Below the pieces are notes generated by a model. The model saw only the letters and a list, made by a program, of their open reading frames with translations. It did no database searches and was not told the origin of the DNA. From NCBI GenBank assembly GCA_027924645.1, contig BSBN01000293.1, positions 10,897,521 to 10,961,520 of the forward strand: a stretch of 64,000 bases of DNA, read 5' to 3'. A program made the translations under genes and the position numbers. Below are positions 31,711 through 43,759 of this stretch, one piece after another. Position 1 is the stretch's first letter. The number at the start of each line of letters is the position of its first letter. Source of the stretch: Cunninghamia lanceolata (lineage: Eukaryota > Streptophyta > Pinopsida > Cupressales > Cupressaceae).

Positions 31711-33055
31711 ATAGGTACAAAATGGGTATTCAAGAACAAGTTGAATGAAGATGGAGAGGTGGTCAGGAACAAAGCAAGGTTGTTTGGAAAGGTTATTCAC
31801 ATAGAGACATTTTCTCTATTGGAAAGAATAGAAGCAATCAAAATGGTTCTTGCATTTGTAGTTCATAAGGGATTCAAGGTATATCAAATGGATGTCAAAT
31901 CTTCCTTCATAAATGGTGACTTAGAAGATGTCTATATAGAGTAGCCTAATGGATTTCAGTTATTAGAAGACCTAAACATGGTATGCAGAATTAAGAAGGC
32001 TCTGTATGGTCTCAAACAAGCCCCTAGGTCTTGGTATTCAAGGTTGGATAAATACTTACTCTAGCAAGGTTTCAAGAAAGGTACCATAGATAGTAATCTC
32101 TAAATCAAAATTGAAGGTGAACAAATTCTTATTGTTGTTGTGTATGTTGATGATATAATCTTTTGTGGCTATGATGAGATGTGTAAGAAGTTTGTAGGAG
32201 AGATGCATAAAGAACTTGAAATGTCTATGTTAGGTGAGCTATCATTCTTTCTTGGACTTCAAATTTCTCAATCAGATGATGGTATATTTATCTCTCGAGA
32301 AAAGCATGTCGAGATGTTGAAGAAGCTTAGCATTGAAGATAGGAAGCTTGTAAGTACTCCAATGGTAACTAGTTGCTATTTGAGTAAAGATGATGAGTCA
32401 CCTGAAGCTGATCAGACTCAGTATAGATTGATGATTGGAGGCACTATATCTAACAACATCAAGGCCTGACATCATGCAAGCTATGTGTTTGGTTACAAAG
32501 TTTCAAGAAGATCCTAAGGAAACACATGTGAAGGCAGTAAAGAGAATATTTAGATATTTGAAGAGCACTCCAGAACATGGACTATGGTATCAAAAGGGCG
32601 ATGACTTTTCCCTAAGTTCTTATACTGATGCAGATTGGGCTGGTAGTGTTGATGATAGAAGAAGTACCAGTGGAGGAGCTTTCTTTTTGGGAGATAGGTT
32701 GGTCTCATGGATTAGTAAGAAGAAGGATTCAATGTCCTTATAAATAGTAGAGGCAGAGTATATAGCTGTAGTAGCCTGCTACACTCAAGTACTATGGATG
32801 AAGAAAACATTGAAGGTTATCAAGGTAGAATATGATGAGCCCATTCCTATCCTTTGTGACAATAAAAGTGCCATAAATATCTCAAAGAATCCAGTGATGC
32901 ATTCTAGAACCAAGCACATATATATCAGGTATCACTTTTTGAGAGAGAAGGTTGCAAATCAAGAAGGCAAATTGGAGTATGTGCCTACAAAGGACCAAGT
33001 TGCAAACATCTTTACAAAGGCACTCTCTAAGGACACATTTGAGTATCTCAAATAG
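31711..33055 (+). pseudogene. Copia B reverse transcriptase and RNase H (broken)
   Basis: It resumes RT at IGTKWVFKNKLNEDGEVV, then [21 protein letters not shown], a stop, [19 protein letters not shown] and the catalytic VVVYVDDIIFCG (about 32140). RNase H follows a frameshift near 32460: YTDADWAGSVDDRRSTSGGAFFLG, CDNKSAINISKN and RTKHIYIRYHFLREKV. It ends with FTKALSKDTFEYLK and a stop at 33053-33055. Several TAG/TAA stops and one frameshift make it inactive. Confidence 0.9.
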
Positions 33056-33384
33056 AAATTAGGGGTTATTGCCCCTCCTTCTAACTAGATGCATAGATGG
33101 TGCATCTATCCAAGGGGAGTAGTTCAATACATATCTTTATCCTTGGATTGATGGAGCCTACCTCTCAGGGGGAGTAGGTAGATACAAAGTAGAGAAGAAC
33201 AACAAGGAAAAATTAGTTAGGGGGAGTTGACAGATAAAGAGCAGTGAAAGAAGAAGAATGAAGACAATGGGAGGTAAAGGAAGATCAGTTCAAAGGAAGA
33301 ACACTAGCCCTTTGTCCTTGATGTTAAAGGGGGAGAAATTTACATATCAAGTTAAGCATTTCCATCAATGCCAAACGAGGAGAT
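33056..33384 (+). other. Copia B 3' untranslated region with repeated polypurine motifs
   Basis: GGGGAG-type purine runs recur at about 33113, 33169, 33220 and 33328 before the terminal GAGGAGAT at 33378-33384. CATCAATGCCAA (33363-33374) is an imperfect inverted copy of TTGTCATTGATG (33398-33409) just inside the LTR. Confidence 0.65.
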
Positions 33385-35250
33385 TGTTGCATATGTGTTG
33401 TCATTGATGTCAACATTACTGAAGGATAGTGATGCAAAGTGATGAGTATATGCTGAGGTAATCAGATAAGAAGAAAAAGAAAGATATGGATTAGAGAAGT
33501 TGTCAAGTAAAGGGTAAGATAATTGGATTAGTATCATCTGTACACAATTGTACCCTATCTTCTGAAGTTCATGAAGAAGTGAAAGTTGTGAGCAGGTCAA
33601 TGTGCTAACATGAAGATTCTTGTTTTGTTGGAAGGAGTTGTGTTTGATGTTTAGAATGAAGTGGTGAACATTGTATTTCTTGTTTCCTAAGGAAAGGCAT
33701 GCTTTAGTCTTAAAAGAAATATTTAGGAGGTCCAAGGCATTGGTGTTTGCACTGAAGCAGTTCGGGAGAATGCTTCGCATTCCTCCACACTTAAAGGTAT
33801 GGCCTTATGGCTTGAGAGTTAGATAGGGACAATTATGAAGTGTGTATGATCCTAGTTTTAGAGATTGAAAGTTACCACAAAAGATTTTAGAGCTTGCAAA
33901 GTAAAGATAGAAGTTCAGGATAGATGCTGATAGGATGTGTTTGAGAAATGCTCCACATTTCTCTACTTTTGAAGATGAGGTCCTGCTGTTTGATAGATAG
34001 TCAGATGCAATTGAGAAGTTTGTTATATTAAAGTTCTGATTGATAAGTTGTATCATAGAGGTCCTCCGGAGTTAGCATAACAAAGATATATCATGTTGCT
34101 AATTAGGGTTGTTTGGAGGAGAAAGAAAAAGCCACTGCATTGCACTGTAGTTCATCTTTTGACTTTGATGTTTGGAGGATGAGTTCAAATATTCAGTATC
34201 ATTGTTCATTTTAGGTTTTAGGTGTTGAAGTGAACCACAAGTTGTTTTTCTTTAATGCTTTATCTCAAGACTGATTATTTAGTGTTTGTATGTGATACCG
34301 AGTTTAGTATTTGTTTGTTTGCACCAAAAAGAAATCATATATTTCAGAGGAAGGAATGTTGAGAAGGTTTGTGAAAGTCTTATGTTGATTGTGAAATGAT
34401 TCACATGATGCTAATTGGTCTCTTCGGTACTGCTTTAGGTTTGGAGCTATTTTGTGAATGGATAATTGTGTGTTGGGCCGACTTCATGTGTTTTGATGAC
34501 CTCGCCAGATGTTTTGAAGTGTGTGACAGCTTGGAAAAATTTGTTAAGGAAGATTAGGTCTTGGTTATCACTTGGATTGAACCACATTGGATTTATACAT
34601 CTTTTGGAAGCCGACTTGGTGTGGTCATTGCACACTTCATGTCTACACATTTTATCTTGGCAGACGTAGGAGAAAGATTTTGTTGGTTGTGGAAGGTATA
34701 ATTAAAAGAACTTGTTTGTTATGGATTGAGTGAGTGTGTGTTAGGTTATATGAATGAGTGGGAAAGTGAGTGAGTGTATATGTGAAGATGTGTTGAAGGA
34801 AGCAGTGTTTGCGATGTGGAGGAAGTGAAGATTTGAGTTAGAGTAAAGTGTGTAGATGTTGCGAACATGTCTGATTAGTGAGGTTAGTTGAAGGTGATGT
34901 TCAGAGGTTGCAGCCTCATTATGTAAGTACTGTAGTGTTGTAACTGTTGAGGGATTTGTAGCTTCCTTTGGGTTGTATCCCATAAATAATATTATAAATC
35001 TTATTTTATTTGTGAGGCTAGATTTGGACAGTAGATCCAAGCAACTTGCTCACCATGGTTTTTCCCTTCTAGGGTTTTCCATGTAAATCTAGTGTTGTGG
35101 TTGTGTGCTCATGTGTTGTGCTTTGATTTGTTTAATCTAGTTTATCATTTGTTTAAGGGAGTAAGAAGATTTAGCTGATAAAGTTAATCTGGAATAAATT
35201 TTTGGGATATATTGATCCACCCCCTTCTCAGTATATCATTTGTTCTAACA
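33385..35250 (+). repeat. 3' LTR of copia B
   Basis: 1866 bp from TGTTGCATATGTGTTGTC to CCCCCTTCTCAG...TTCTAACA. Start and end match the copia LTR pattern of A, E and G. The right end abuts LINE ORF1 sequence, with TGGAC (35251-35255) as the candidate target duplication; its partner is outside the window. Confidence 0.8.
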
Positions 35251-36314
35251 TGGACTAGATATGTCTTTGATAGTTGCTAAAGAAGAAACTAGGTTAGAAA
35301 AGTGTTACCATCTTCTTTACAACCATAGATGGAGATAGTCTTCCTTCACATATTTTATTGATTAATGGATTTTAAGTGTTAGGGAAAAAATCTAGGGTTG
35401 TATTTTGTAGAATGGTGCAAAAAGGTTTATTTGTTGTCTTCTTTAAAAACTACAGTATGTAAAAGAGAGCACTAAACAAGGAATATTGGAATGAGCGTAA
35501 GTCCATGTTATAGGTTGTAGCTTGGTCACTGGAGGTTTTGAATAAATAAGTTTTAGCTTGTACTATGCCTAGATGGGTAATTATCAAGAATCTCTCACCT
35601 CAATTCTGGGATTTCATTCCTCAACTGCTACAACCCATGGGCAAAGTTCTCCAGTTAGAGGAAACCAGGGCCACTTTGCCACACATGGATGCAAGGTCCT
35701 GGGGTCTCTCTTACCTAGTGTTGATATTCATGAGGAAATAGGAATAAACATGAGGAGTTATATTGTGTCTTGTAAACTTGAGATTCTGGGAGGGCTAAAC
35801 ACTTGCTTCCTTTGTAAAAATGAAGGGTGCCACCAAAAAGGGATTTCTCAAAGATTAAGAGATATAACAATAACTTCAGGCCTAAATTTGGATAAAAAAC
35901 AAATGCTCAAAATTCACGAGATGATAACAAAAATAATGACAACAATGATAAACAAGGGAAAGGGGATCACATAAAAGTTGATGGAGTCAAAAATAGAGAC
36001 AAGTTTGAGAGTCTTAATAGAGATACTCATAATTTTGAAGGCACAAACAAGAAAATTGAAACCGAGGCACTAAGGTGGTCAATCAACACAAAAATAATGC
36101 ACAAGAGATAGTGCTTGATAAAATGAAAGAAAGCATCATGAATGAGAAGAAAAAAATTGAAGAAGTTTCCAACAAGGTTGAAAATGTCAATTCTACCACA
36201 TTAGAGCCAGAGGTGGGAATTAGGAATTTATCAAATGAGAATATGTTGGAGGGGAACAAAGAAAACATTGTGTTGGATTGTAACAACCCCCTATTCCTCA
36301 GTGATGAGGAGTAG
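35251..36314 (+). pseudogene. LINE ORF1 (nucleic-acid-binding protein), broken
   Basis: In one frame KGLFVVFFKNYS and PRWVIIKNLSPQFWDF are followed by PMGKVLQLEETRATL, the pattern of DUF4283 in plant LINE ORF1. A shifted frame carries the zinc-knuckle remnant NTCFLCKNEGCHQKG (about 35800-35845), in which the final Cys is lost. The acidic/lysine tail (MKESIMNEKKKIEEVSNKVE) runs to a stop at 36312-36314. Stops are mostly TAG/TAA at positions where Gln codons are expected. Confidence 0.7.
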
Positions 36315-36479
36315 GGAATGGAAATTGGTAAAAAAGAATATAAAAAAGATGAGAAGAAGAAGAGAAAATAGGCAAGTAGAGAAGATAGTGGGCAAAAAAA
36401 TAGAAAGAAAGGGAAAGATGAAAAGATCCTAAAATGTTTTGACATATTATACAAAAATTAGAAAGCTTCAAATTCCTCT

Positions 36480-37178
36480 CCCAATAATGATGAGTTTAAT
36501 ATGCATTAGTTGGAATATAATGGGACTTGAGTCTCCTGATAGAAAATATATTATTATGAGTTTTTGTAATAAGAATAATTATTTGGACTTCTTTCTTCTT
36601 GAAGAATTCAAAGTTGTAGGGTTTCAATTGGAGGTAAACTTGAAGTTCATTTGGAAGGATGCTATTCATTTCTACACTAATCATGACAAGGGGAGAGAAG
36701 GAATTGCTATCTTAATCAATAATGAGTGGGCCAACTATATTAAGGAATCTGGTAGCTCTCAATGTAATAGAGGTGTTTGGATTATTATAGAGAAAGACAA
36801 CATGAAGTTTGGATTGTGCTCAATTTATGTAGCCAATGACTATAGAGATAGAATTAAGATGTGGAAGTGGATGAGCACCCTCCCCAGGGTCCCCTAGATT
36901 GTGGGGGAGATTTCAACATGATAGAGCATAAAGAGGACAGATGTGGAGGCATTAAAATGGCTTGGAAAGGAAATGAACATTTCTTTTGGAATAAGATGAA
37001 AAGAAGCCTAAATATCTTTGAACCTCTTGAAAATGGGAAAAGAGAGAGCAAGGACATTTGGTATACTTGGTGCAATAGTCAGAAAGAGGGGAGAAGAATC
37101 TATTATAGGCTTGATAGATTCTATGCTCATAATGGTCACTTTAGTTTTGAGCCCATTGAAGCCAGGATTTTGTTCTAG
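36480..37178 (+). pseudogene. LINE endonuclease domain, frameshifted
   Basis: Apurinic-endonuclease-type motifs appear in order: ISWNIMGLESPDRK (Asn), FFLLEEFKV (Glu), GREGIAILINNEW, GLCSIYVANDYRDR, then after a one-base shift near 36890 GGDFNMIEHKEDRCGG and IYYRLDRFYAHNGHF. This domain nicks the target DNA to prime reverse transcription. Confidence 0.85.
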
Positions 37179-37779
37179 GGTAACAATAGTAACAAGCTGA
37201 GAAGAGACAACATGTTCAAGCTTAATATTAAGTTGCTCAATAGACAAGAATGTAATGATGGAATCTTAACTTTGAGAGAGATCAATAGGATTATTTAGAG
37301 AGGGTATCCATACATTGAGCAATGGAATAGGAATGTCAGCAGTTGGAAAAAGCTTTCCCAAACTCTAGGGAAGAAGTTTTCCCTTGATGGGAGGAGGAAT
37401 GAGAATAAGCTTCAAGAGGACCTTTATTCTATGGAGAGACTCTTGTAGAAGGACCCTAACAATGAGGCATTGATTGATGTGATGATTGACACTAAACACA
37501 AGTTGAGGTGTGTTTAGACCAGGAAAGCTCAAGGAATGAAAATTAGGGCCAAAATGAATTGGCTCAAAGTTGGGGATAAAGGGTCAAAAATATTTTTCAA
37601 CTTTCTCAAGATGAAGAATATCCAAGAATAAATTGGATAAAGGCCCAATTTAGGTGGATAATTTAAAGATTAATAACATAAGCAACATTAATGATGAATT
37701 CATAAATTCTATCATAATTTGTTTACTTCGAGTAATGATAATAATGAGTGTAGAGAAGCACAAGAGTATTGTTAGAATA

Positions 37780-38760
37780 TTATCCCTTAAAAAATTAAGG
37801 AGTTGGATGCCAACATCTTAGATAAGGATATTAGTAAGGAGGAGATCATAAGAACCATTAAATCATTTAAGAATGATAAATCTCTAGGAATTGATGGGCT
37901 TCCTGTTGAGTTTTATAAGAAAATATTGAATCGGTTGCTGAGGATCTATTGTTGGTATATAATGAGGTTATTAGTAAGGGGACATTGGGTAGTAATATTA
38001 ATAGAGGTGTTATAAATCTTTCACCAAAAGAAGGGGATAGAGCACAAATGAGAAATTGGAGATCAATTACACTCCTTAATGTCTCCTATAAAATTCTAGC
38101 CAAGATATTGGCTTTCAAACTTACTGATATCCTCCCAAATTTCACAAATACTACACAAACTGGTTTCATAACAGGCAGATATATTTTAGAAAATTTGATC
38201 ACTAGCTGGGAAGCCATGAATTGGGCAAAGATTACTATCTAGAATGTTGGCATGCTTCTACTTGATTTTGAGAAAAAAAATGACAAGGTTTAATGGTCAT
38301 TCATTGTTATGACATTGGAGGCTTTTGGGTTTTCACCTAAGTTTTGTGAGATGATTAAAGTGTTGTTTAAGGATACTGTTATCCAAATTGATGTGAATGG
38401 TACTTTAATAGAATCTTTTACTCTTCAGAGGTCTATTAGGCAAGGGTACCCATGAATCCTACCTTGTTTGTGATAGCCTCAGATGCCTTGCATTTTTTAA
38501 TAAGAACAAATTGTAACAAAGATAATATTAAGGGGTTAATTCTCCCAAATAATGATGACCTGCTAAACATACAATTTGGTGATGATACTACACTTTTTGT
38601 GGATCTGGAAGAGAAGAACTTTGATAACATGATGAATAAATTGAATCTATTTTGTAAAGCATCTAGTGCTAAAGTATCAAAGAGTAAATCTACTCTTCTT
38701 AGTTGGCAAGAACTCCCTCCGAGCTAGTTTAATAAGCAAGGTCTTCTTTGGGGGGCCTAG
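37780..38760 (+). pseudogene. LINE reverse transcriptase, broken
   Basis: Fragments in order: FKNDKSLGIDGLPVEFYKK, then after a frameshift INLSPKEGDRAQMRNWRSIT and LLNVSYKILAKILA, QTGFITGRYILENL, MLLLDFEKKND (first catalytic Asp), SIRQGYP, MNPTLFVIASDALHFL, and FGDDTTLFVD (catalytic DD, usually FADD). At least five stops or shifts occur. Confidence 0.88.
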
Positions 38761-38814
38761 AAACAAGTTACATATCTTGGCATCCCTTTTTCTACTATTC
38801 CCTTCCTAAAATAT

Positions 38815-40140
38815 ATGTGGGAATGGATTGATGACAAAATTGATAGAAAATTCTCAAAGTGGAATAAGAAGTATCTATCAATGGTTGGTAGGTTTCAAGT
38901 CTCTCAAAAGATTTTATCCTCCTATAGTATATATTATGCCTCAGTTTGGTTTTTTAATATTACCAAATCAATGATATTTATAAGGTTATTAGGAAGTTCC
39001 TATGGTCAGATGGTAAATAAAATAAGAAAAGTACAGTTGTCAATTGGTAGTGGTGCTGCATGGACAAAGATCAAGGTGGCCTAGGGTTAAAGAACTTGAG
39101 AATCCATGAGATTAATCTTGAAATAAAATGGATTATTAAGGCCATTAATGGAAAGGAACCTTGGAAGGTGCTCATTAGAAACAACATTCAGATGGTTTTG
39201 AAAAAATCCAACCAGTGGAAAGGGATTCACCCACAAGATATCATATTTGGTAAAATTTTTATCTCTCCCTCTGGCTCTAATGTGTTCAATAGTATTTGGA
39301 AAGATTGGGAGATGGTGAGAAACTCCATCAAAGGTTGCAATGATTATAATAAAGATAACAACAAAATTTGTAGTTATAGGTCTATATGGTGGAGTCTATA
39401 TTGGAACAATAAGCCTCTTGCTCTCCTTCAAGGGTGTTCAACGAAAAAATGGAATAGAAAGGGGATTAGTTTTTTCAATGACATCATAGATAGTAATCAA
39501 TTGAGAGATTGGCATTGGTTCAGTAGCAAGTATGGATTGCCACAATCCCAAAGAAGGACTTATTCAGTCCTGAGGAAAACTTGTCACAATCTACATTTCC
39601 ATATTGATATCGACTACCACATTGAAGTTTATGAGAATTTCTTATGGGTAGATGGCTCTTCTTTTTTAAAATTAGCCCAAAGAAGCTAAATAGGATCCTA
39701 ACTAACTCCCAAGAAGTCATCAGTCATGTGAGTAGGATCTGGAACCTTAACCTTAGTCAAAATCAATGGATTAAAATCTATAAGTGTTGCTAGTCTAATA
39801 TCATTGATCATATGAAGTCTTGTTTCAAGTGGTTGCTTTTGATTAAGAGACTCATTGTTAGTTTGAATTGTTTTAAAGGTGACCCTGTCAAGAGCAATTG
39901 TAAAGTTTGTAATAGGCTTTAAACTGTTGAACATATTTTCTTTGATTGCAAGTTTGCTAAGGAAATTTGGTTGATTTTCCTTTCTTATTTGAGGGGTTGG
40001 GATAGGAGAGATAAATTTTCTTGGCATGAAATATTGTTTGGTTATGTGGAAGGGTTGGATATTCATTATAATTTTTTTGGCTTATTTTAAAAACTAAGAT
40101 TCTTTGGCTTCTATGGAAATGGAGAAACAAGGATAATTTT
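38815..40140 (+). pseudogene. LINE ORF2 C-terminal region with zf-RVT-like segment
   Basis: It reads WEWIDDKIDRKFSKWNKKYLS, GGLGLKNLRIHEINLEIKW, then a tail ending in the zinc segment CKVCNRL...TVEHIFFDCKFAKEIW (about 39900-39970). That matches the cysteine/histidine block at the end of plant LINE ORF2. Several stops. Confidence 0.75.
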
Positions 40141-40784
40141 TAGGGCAAGGGGAGACACCTTACAGAGTCTTCTAGAGGGTTCACCTTTCATCATATTTCT
40201 ATGTAGGTTACCATGATGCTTGAGATATCAAAAGAGAAATTATTGGAACTGATGGATGAAGGACAAGCATGCATCAAGAGATCAGAGATCAAAACAACAA
40301 AATTCTAGCCACATGATGTCAGCCAGGTGGATGATAAGTTTGTAAAACATTATATGCAATTCTGAAATAGATACATAAGAACTTCACCTTTGACATGCTT
40401 ATGGAGGATATGGTACTCAAGGAGAAAAATAGATGTTTTGATGGTGCTAAATTGGAGGTGGTGAGGCAGGATGATAACATTTTAGCTATTACTCTTCTCA
40501 TTGGTACATATGAGATTGATAGTTATAATAAAATCTACAACAAATAATTTAATTGACTATGATATATGATGTATTAGTGTCTTTTCGAGTTGTGGGAATA
40601 GTAACAATTTTATCTATTCATTATTTTGTGATTGATGTAGACATTACTATGCATATGTATCTACTGTTTTGAATATGTTTGATGGACATTAGTGTCCTTG
40701 AAACTTGATTACTCATTTGGGCATCTAAAACATATTGTAACCTACTATTTTTTCCCTTTGTAATAGATAATAAATAAAAAAGCA

Positions 40785-43759
40785 TTGGAAACATCCCTTT
40801 TCCATCCTCTTCACAAGCCCCACTTATTTTCATCCCCTCTAGCCTTTCTATCCCAAGTTCCCACTACATCCACTTCTTCAATGTCTTCCACTGCAACTAA
40901 TTTTTTAGTCCCTCCTTCATTCTTTTTAGAAATTAATAAATCTTCTTTAGAAATAGAAAATAAAGATCTAGTCACTCCACCTAGTTCACCCAATGAAATT
41001 TTGTAGCCTCCAGCTCTAGAGAACATTAACAGGGTAATAAAGGAGCTAGAAGCATAGGTAGTTCAACAAGAAGTAGAGGGGACAGTGACTAAGGATCCTT
41101 ATATGCAAAGCATATTAGTTGATGTAAGGCAAGAAGTAGCTCAGGAACATTCAATTGATTTGCAAGTAAATAAAGAGACAAGCCCCCTGATGGGTCTAGT
41201 TATTGGCTAGTTTTCTTGTGTTTTTATGCAAGTTCTCAGACATTCTCAAACATTTGTCCTATACATATTTCTACACTTTACTATCTTTTATGCTTATTAT
41301 GCAGTCCTGAACCTAATTATTAAGTATATGGAATATGGTTATAATATGATGATTGTTGCATGATTATGTGTGGATATGTATGGATTGTAAAGGATGCCAG
41401 TGCTTGATTATGGTTGTTAGTATTGTGTGCATATTTTATGAACTAACTCTTGCAACTGGAGAAGATGGACTGTAGCCTGCAACAACTATAAGGTGTAGCT
41501 CAGCCAAAGAGTCCCCAGACAACAGAACAAGGGAAGTTCCAAGATAAATTGAATACAACAACTACAACATGGAGACACTTGATGAAGATGGTTATGCATT
41601 GTGATAGCAATTAATAAAGATGATTGAAGGAGAAGGATTTTGTTACAGCTAGGAGTCTAACGTGACTAATTCAACTAGTCCACATTCTTCTGTTTCAACA
41701 AGAAGTTCCAATTTCATTAGGACTCTTTTTTCTTTCTTTTTCAGTTATTAGTTACTTGGCATTTATCACCCTCATGTATGTAGAGATTCGTGATTTATGA
41801 TTTTAGTTAAGAGGCCTTGTTCCAATAAACTCCCCCGTGCCTAGATGTATGGCTCGATGGTTGAGTTAGTTTAAGTTTTTTAAGTTTTCAATTTTGAAGT
41901 AGATTGTTAAATCACATATATAGTTACCAAATCTTTTCCAAGTTAGTTACACAGACAATGCTTATCTTTTTGATGATGAATACATAAATAAAATCTTCCA
42001 GCAGAATCTTATGTGATATTGTAAGGATTGTGCAATGAATGAATTGGAATTAGTATGATTGTGTTAATCTGAACAACTAGATTTGAGTTAGATCAGTGGA
42101 GATAGTCACTTGAGCAAGGGCCACTCAAGCTAACTATCCCTCACTTCATTTTCTGTATGTTACTTTGTTATAATAGTCAATTCATAAATGCATTAGAGTC
42201 TTCAAGATATTCTAGATGTTCAACTCAATTGTGCTCCAGAGTGTAGAGTGTATGTTAGGAGTGTAGGATAAATTATCAATACCAAGTTAAACCTAGTGTT
42301 CATTTCTTTATAGTCATGAGTTACAGTCTTATATTGCAAGTACCCATAGCAATAGTGTCAACATTTCTTTCTTTATCATTGCGTAATTTGAATTATAACA
42401 ACTGTATTAGGATGAGTTAGATAGTTTGAATCTTTGAAAGCACATACAGTGCCAGTGCCATCACAAGCTTACTAGCCTTGGTTGATAATTCAATGAAGGT
42501 ATTTTCAAGGGTTACGTTGGACTGTTCAGTTAGGGTTTTCCTCTAAATTGTGTGATTGCCACCTAGTTTACTAGACATAGTAAAGACTCTACACCTCCTG
42601 GAAGGTTAGAGTAAAGAATAGAAATTGAATAAGGACCAAGGTCCAAATGTTGAGAAACAAAAACAACTAGAGGAAGTAAGTGAAGCACAAGAAGATACTC
42701 CATTTGTGAATGTACCAAATAAAGATGCTTTAGAAGTATAGGTTTCCATTGAAGAAGAAAATAAGTCCAAGAATGGAAAACAAGTTGATGTTGGACAACA
42801 GAAAGATGATGTTCCACAATAGTAGCAGTAGCAACAAATCATTCCTCCTCCCTCTTCACATGAACAACAGATGGTAGAAATGATAGATGATACTTGTCTG
42901 GTTCCCTAATTTCTAAATGTGAAAATTCAACAAAGGCAACCCATAATAAAGCCTATGTCTTTGGACCTTTCTAGTATGATCTCAAAGATTGATGCATTGA
43001 GGAGTAGAAAGAAACCAATAATTTTTTGGCAATAACCATGGATGCCTTATGATCTAGAATAGTAAATATTTCCACACCTATAGTGGATAAAGATTATAGA
43101 GAGCTTGGAGTTGCATATTATCACATAACCACTGTTAATTGGGACACTCTACAAGAGCACAAGAAATTGAGGATGTTCAAACTACAATTTCCTCTCTTAT
43201 TTCTATAATGTAGAAGGATGAGAGGAAAAATAGGGAAATCAAAGAGAAAATTACTAAATTAAAATCATACATCAAACACCTAGCTGCTCCATTACAAGTA
43301 GTGGATGGAAGAATTTATCCTCTTGTATTCATTTCTTAACAAGAAGCCTCTGCATTGGAAAGAATGATGTATGTTACTAAGGTAAATGATGATTAGATCA
43401 TGGAGCTAAATGAGCATGCCTATAGGATGTTGGATGAGGTAACAAAATTTTGAACACACTTTAGGTATAATTGAAGAAGAAAGTTGTAGATTTAATTGAA
43501 GATTGTGATGATGAAAAGGAAACTAATGAGCAAAATTTTCCTTGCTTGGTCATTATTGGAAACATGGATTCCCAGTTAGTAGTGAAAGATAAAATTTTCG
43601 ATCAAAATGCCCTAGATTAACCAAGAATGTGGGTTAAAATAATTAGGATTAGGAATCATATGATTTAAAAATTTCTTAAAGAATTAAATAAACTAAAAGA
43701 AAGAGTCACCGATGTGCAGTATGAAAATCTTACGTTTATACAAGACTTGACAAACACAT
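40785..43759 (+). pseudogene. Decayed coding sequence of unknown identity, interrupted by a probable solo LTR
   Basis: A frame beginning near 40880 (MSSTATNFLVPPSFFLE) runs with TAG stops through LDLVTPP-like sequence to VNKETSPL at 41187. It resumes in the same phase after the solo LTR at 42599 (DQGPNVEKQKQLEEVSEAQE, SIEEENKSKNGKQVDV, IIPPPSSHEQQMVEMIDD, MSLDLSSMISKIDALRSRKK). Lysine/glutamate-rich, coiled-coil-like sequence follows in shifted frames (EIEDVQTTISSLIS; KEKITKLKSYIKHLAAPLQV). Copia E breaks it at 43759/43760. It could be an accessory retroelement ORF or a dead host gene; I do not recognise it. Confidence 0.5.
41188..42593. repeat. Probable solo LTR inside the unknown pseudogene
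   Basis: About 1.4 kb of noncoding sequence starting TGATGGGTCTAGTTATTGGC and ending GACTCTACA. The flanks CCCCC (41183-41187) and CCTCC (42594-42598) are a one-mismatch target duplication. Removing the block rejoins the host frame without a shift, which supports an insertion. Confidence 0.55.

Larger units (their letters stand above)
13858..35250 (+). mobile_element. Ty1/copia element B, interrupted by element C
   Basis: The plus-strand copia polyprotein runs from the pre-integrase domain to the first RT residues (13858-15307), is broken by a 16.4-kb insertion, and resumes at the next residue (31711) through RNase H to a 1.87-kb 3' LTR. The join is exact across the duplicated ATAGG. The 5' LTR, gag and protease are beyond H and A, outside the window. 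Confidence 0.85.
35251..40780 (+). mobile_element. LINE (L1-type non-LTR retrotransposon), decayed
   Basis: Order: ORF1 with DUF4283-like and zinc-knuckle segments, apurinic-type endonuclease, RT, and a zf-RVT-like zinc region, then a short A-rich tail (TAATAAATAAAAAA, about 40765-40780). Stops and frameshifts occur throughout. The 5' start is missing because B's LTR abuts ORF1; B probably inserted into it. Confidence 0.85.

Noticed and set aside
34741..35250. Minus-strand frames in the B LTR
   Set aside because: They lie wholly inside an LTR with no domain similarity.
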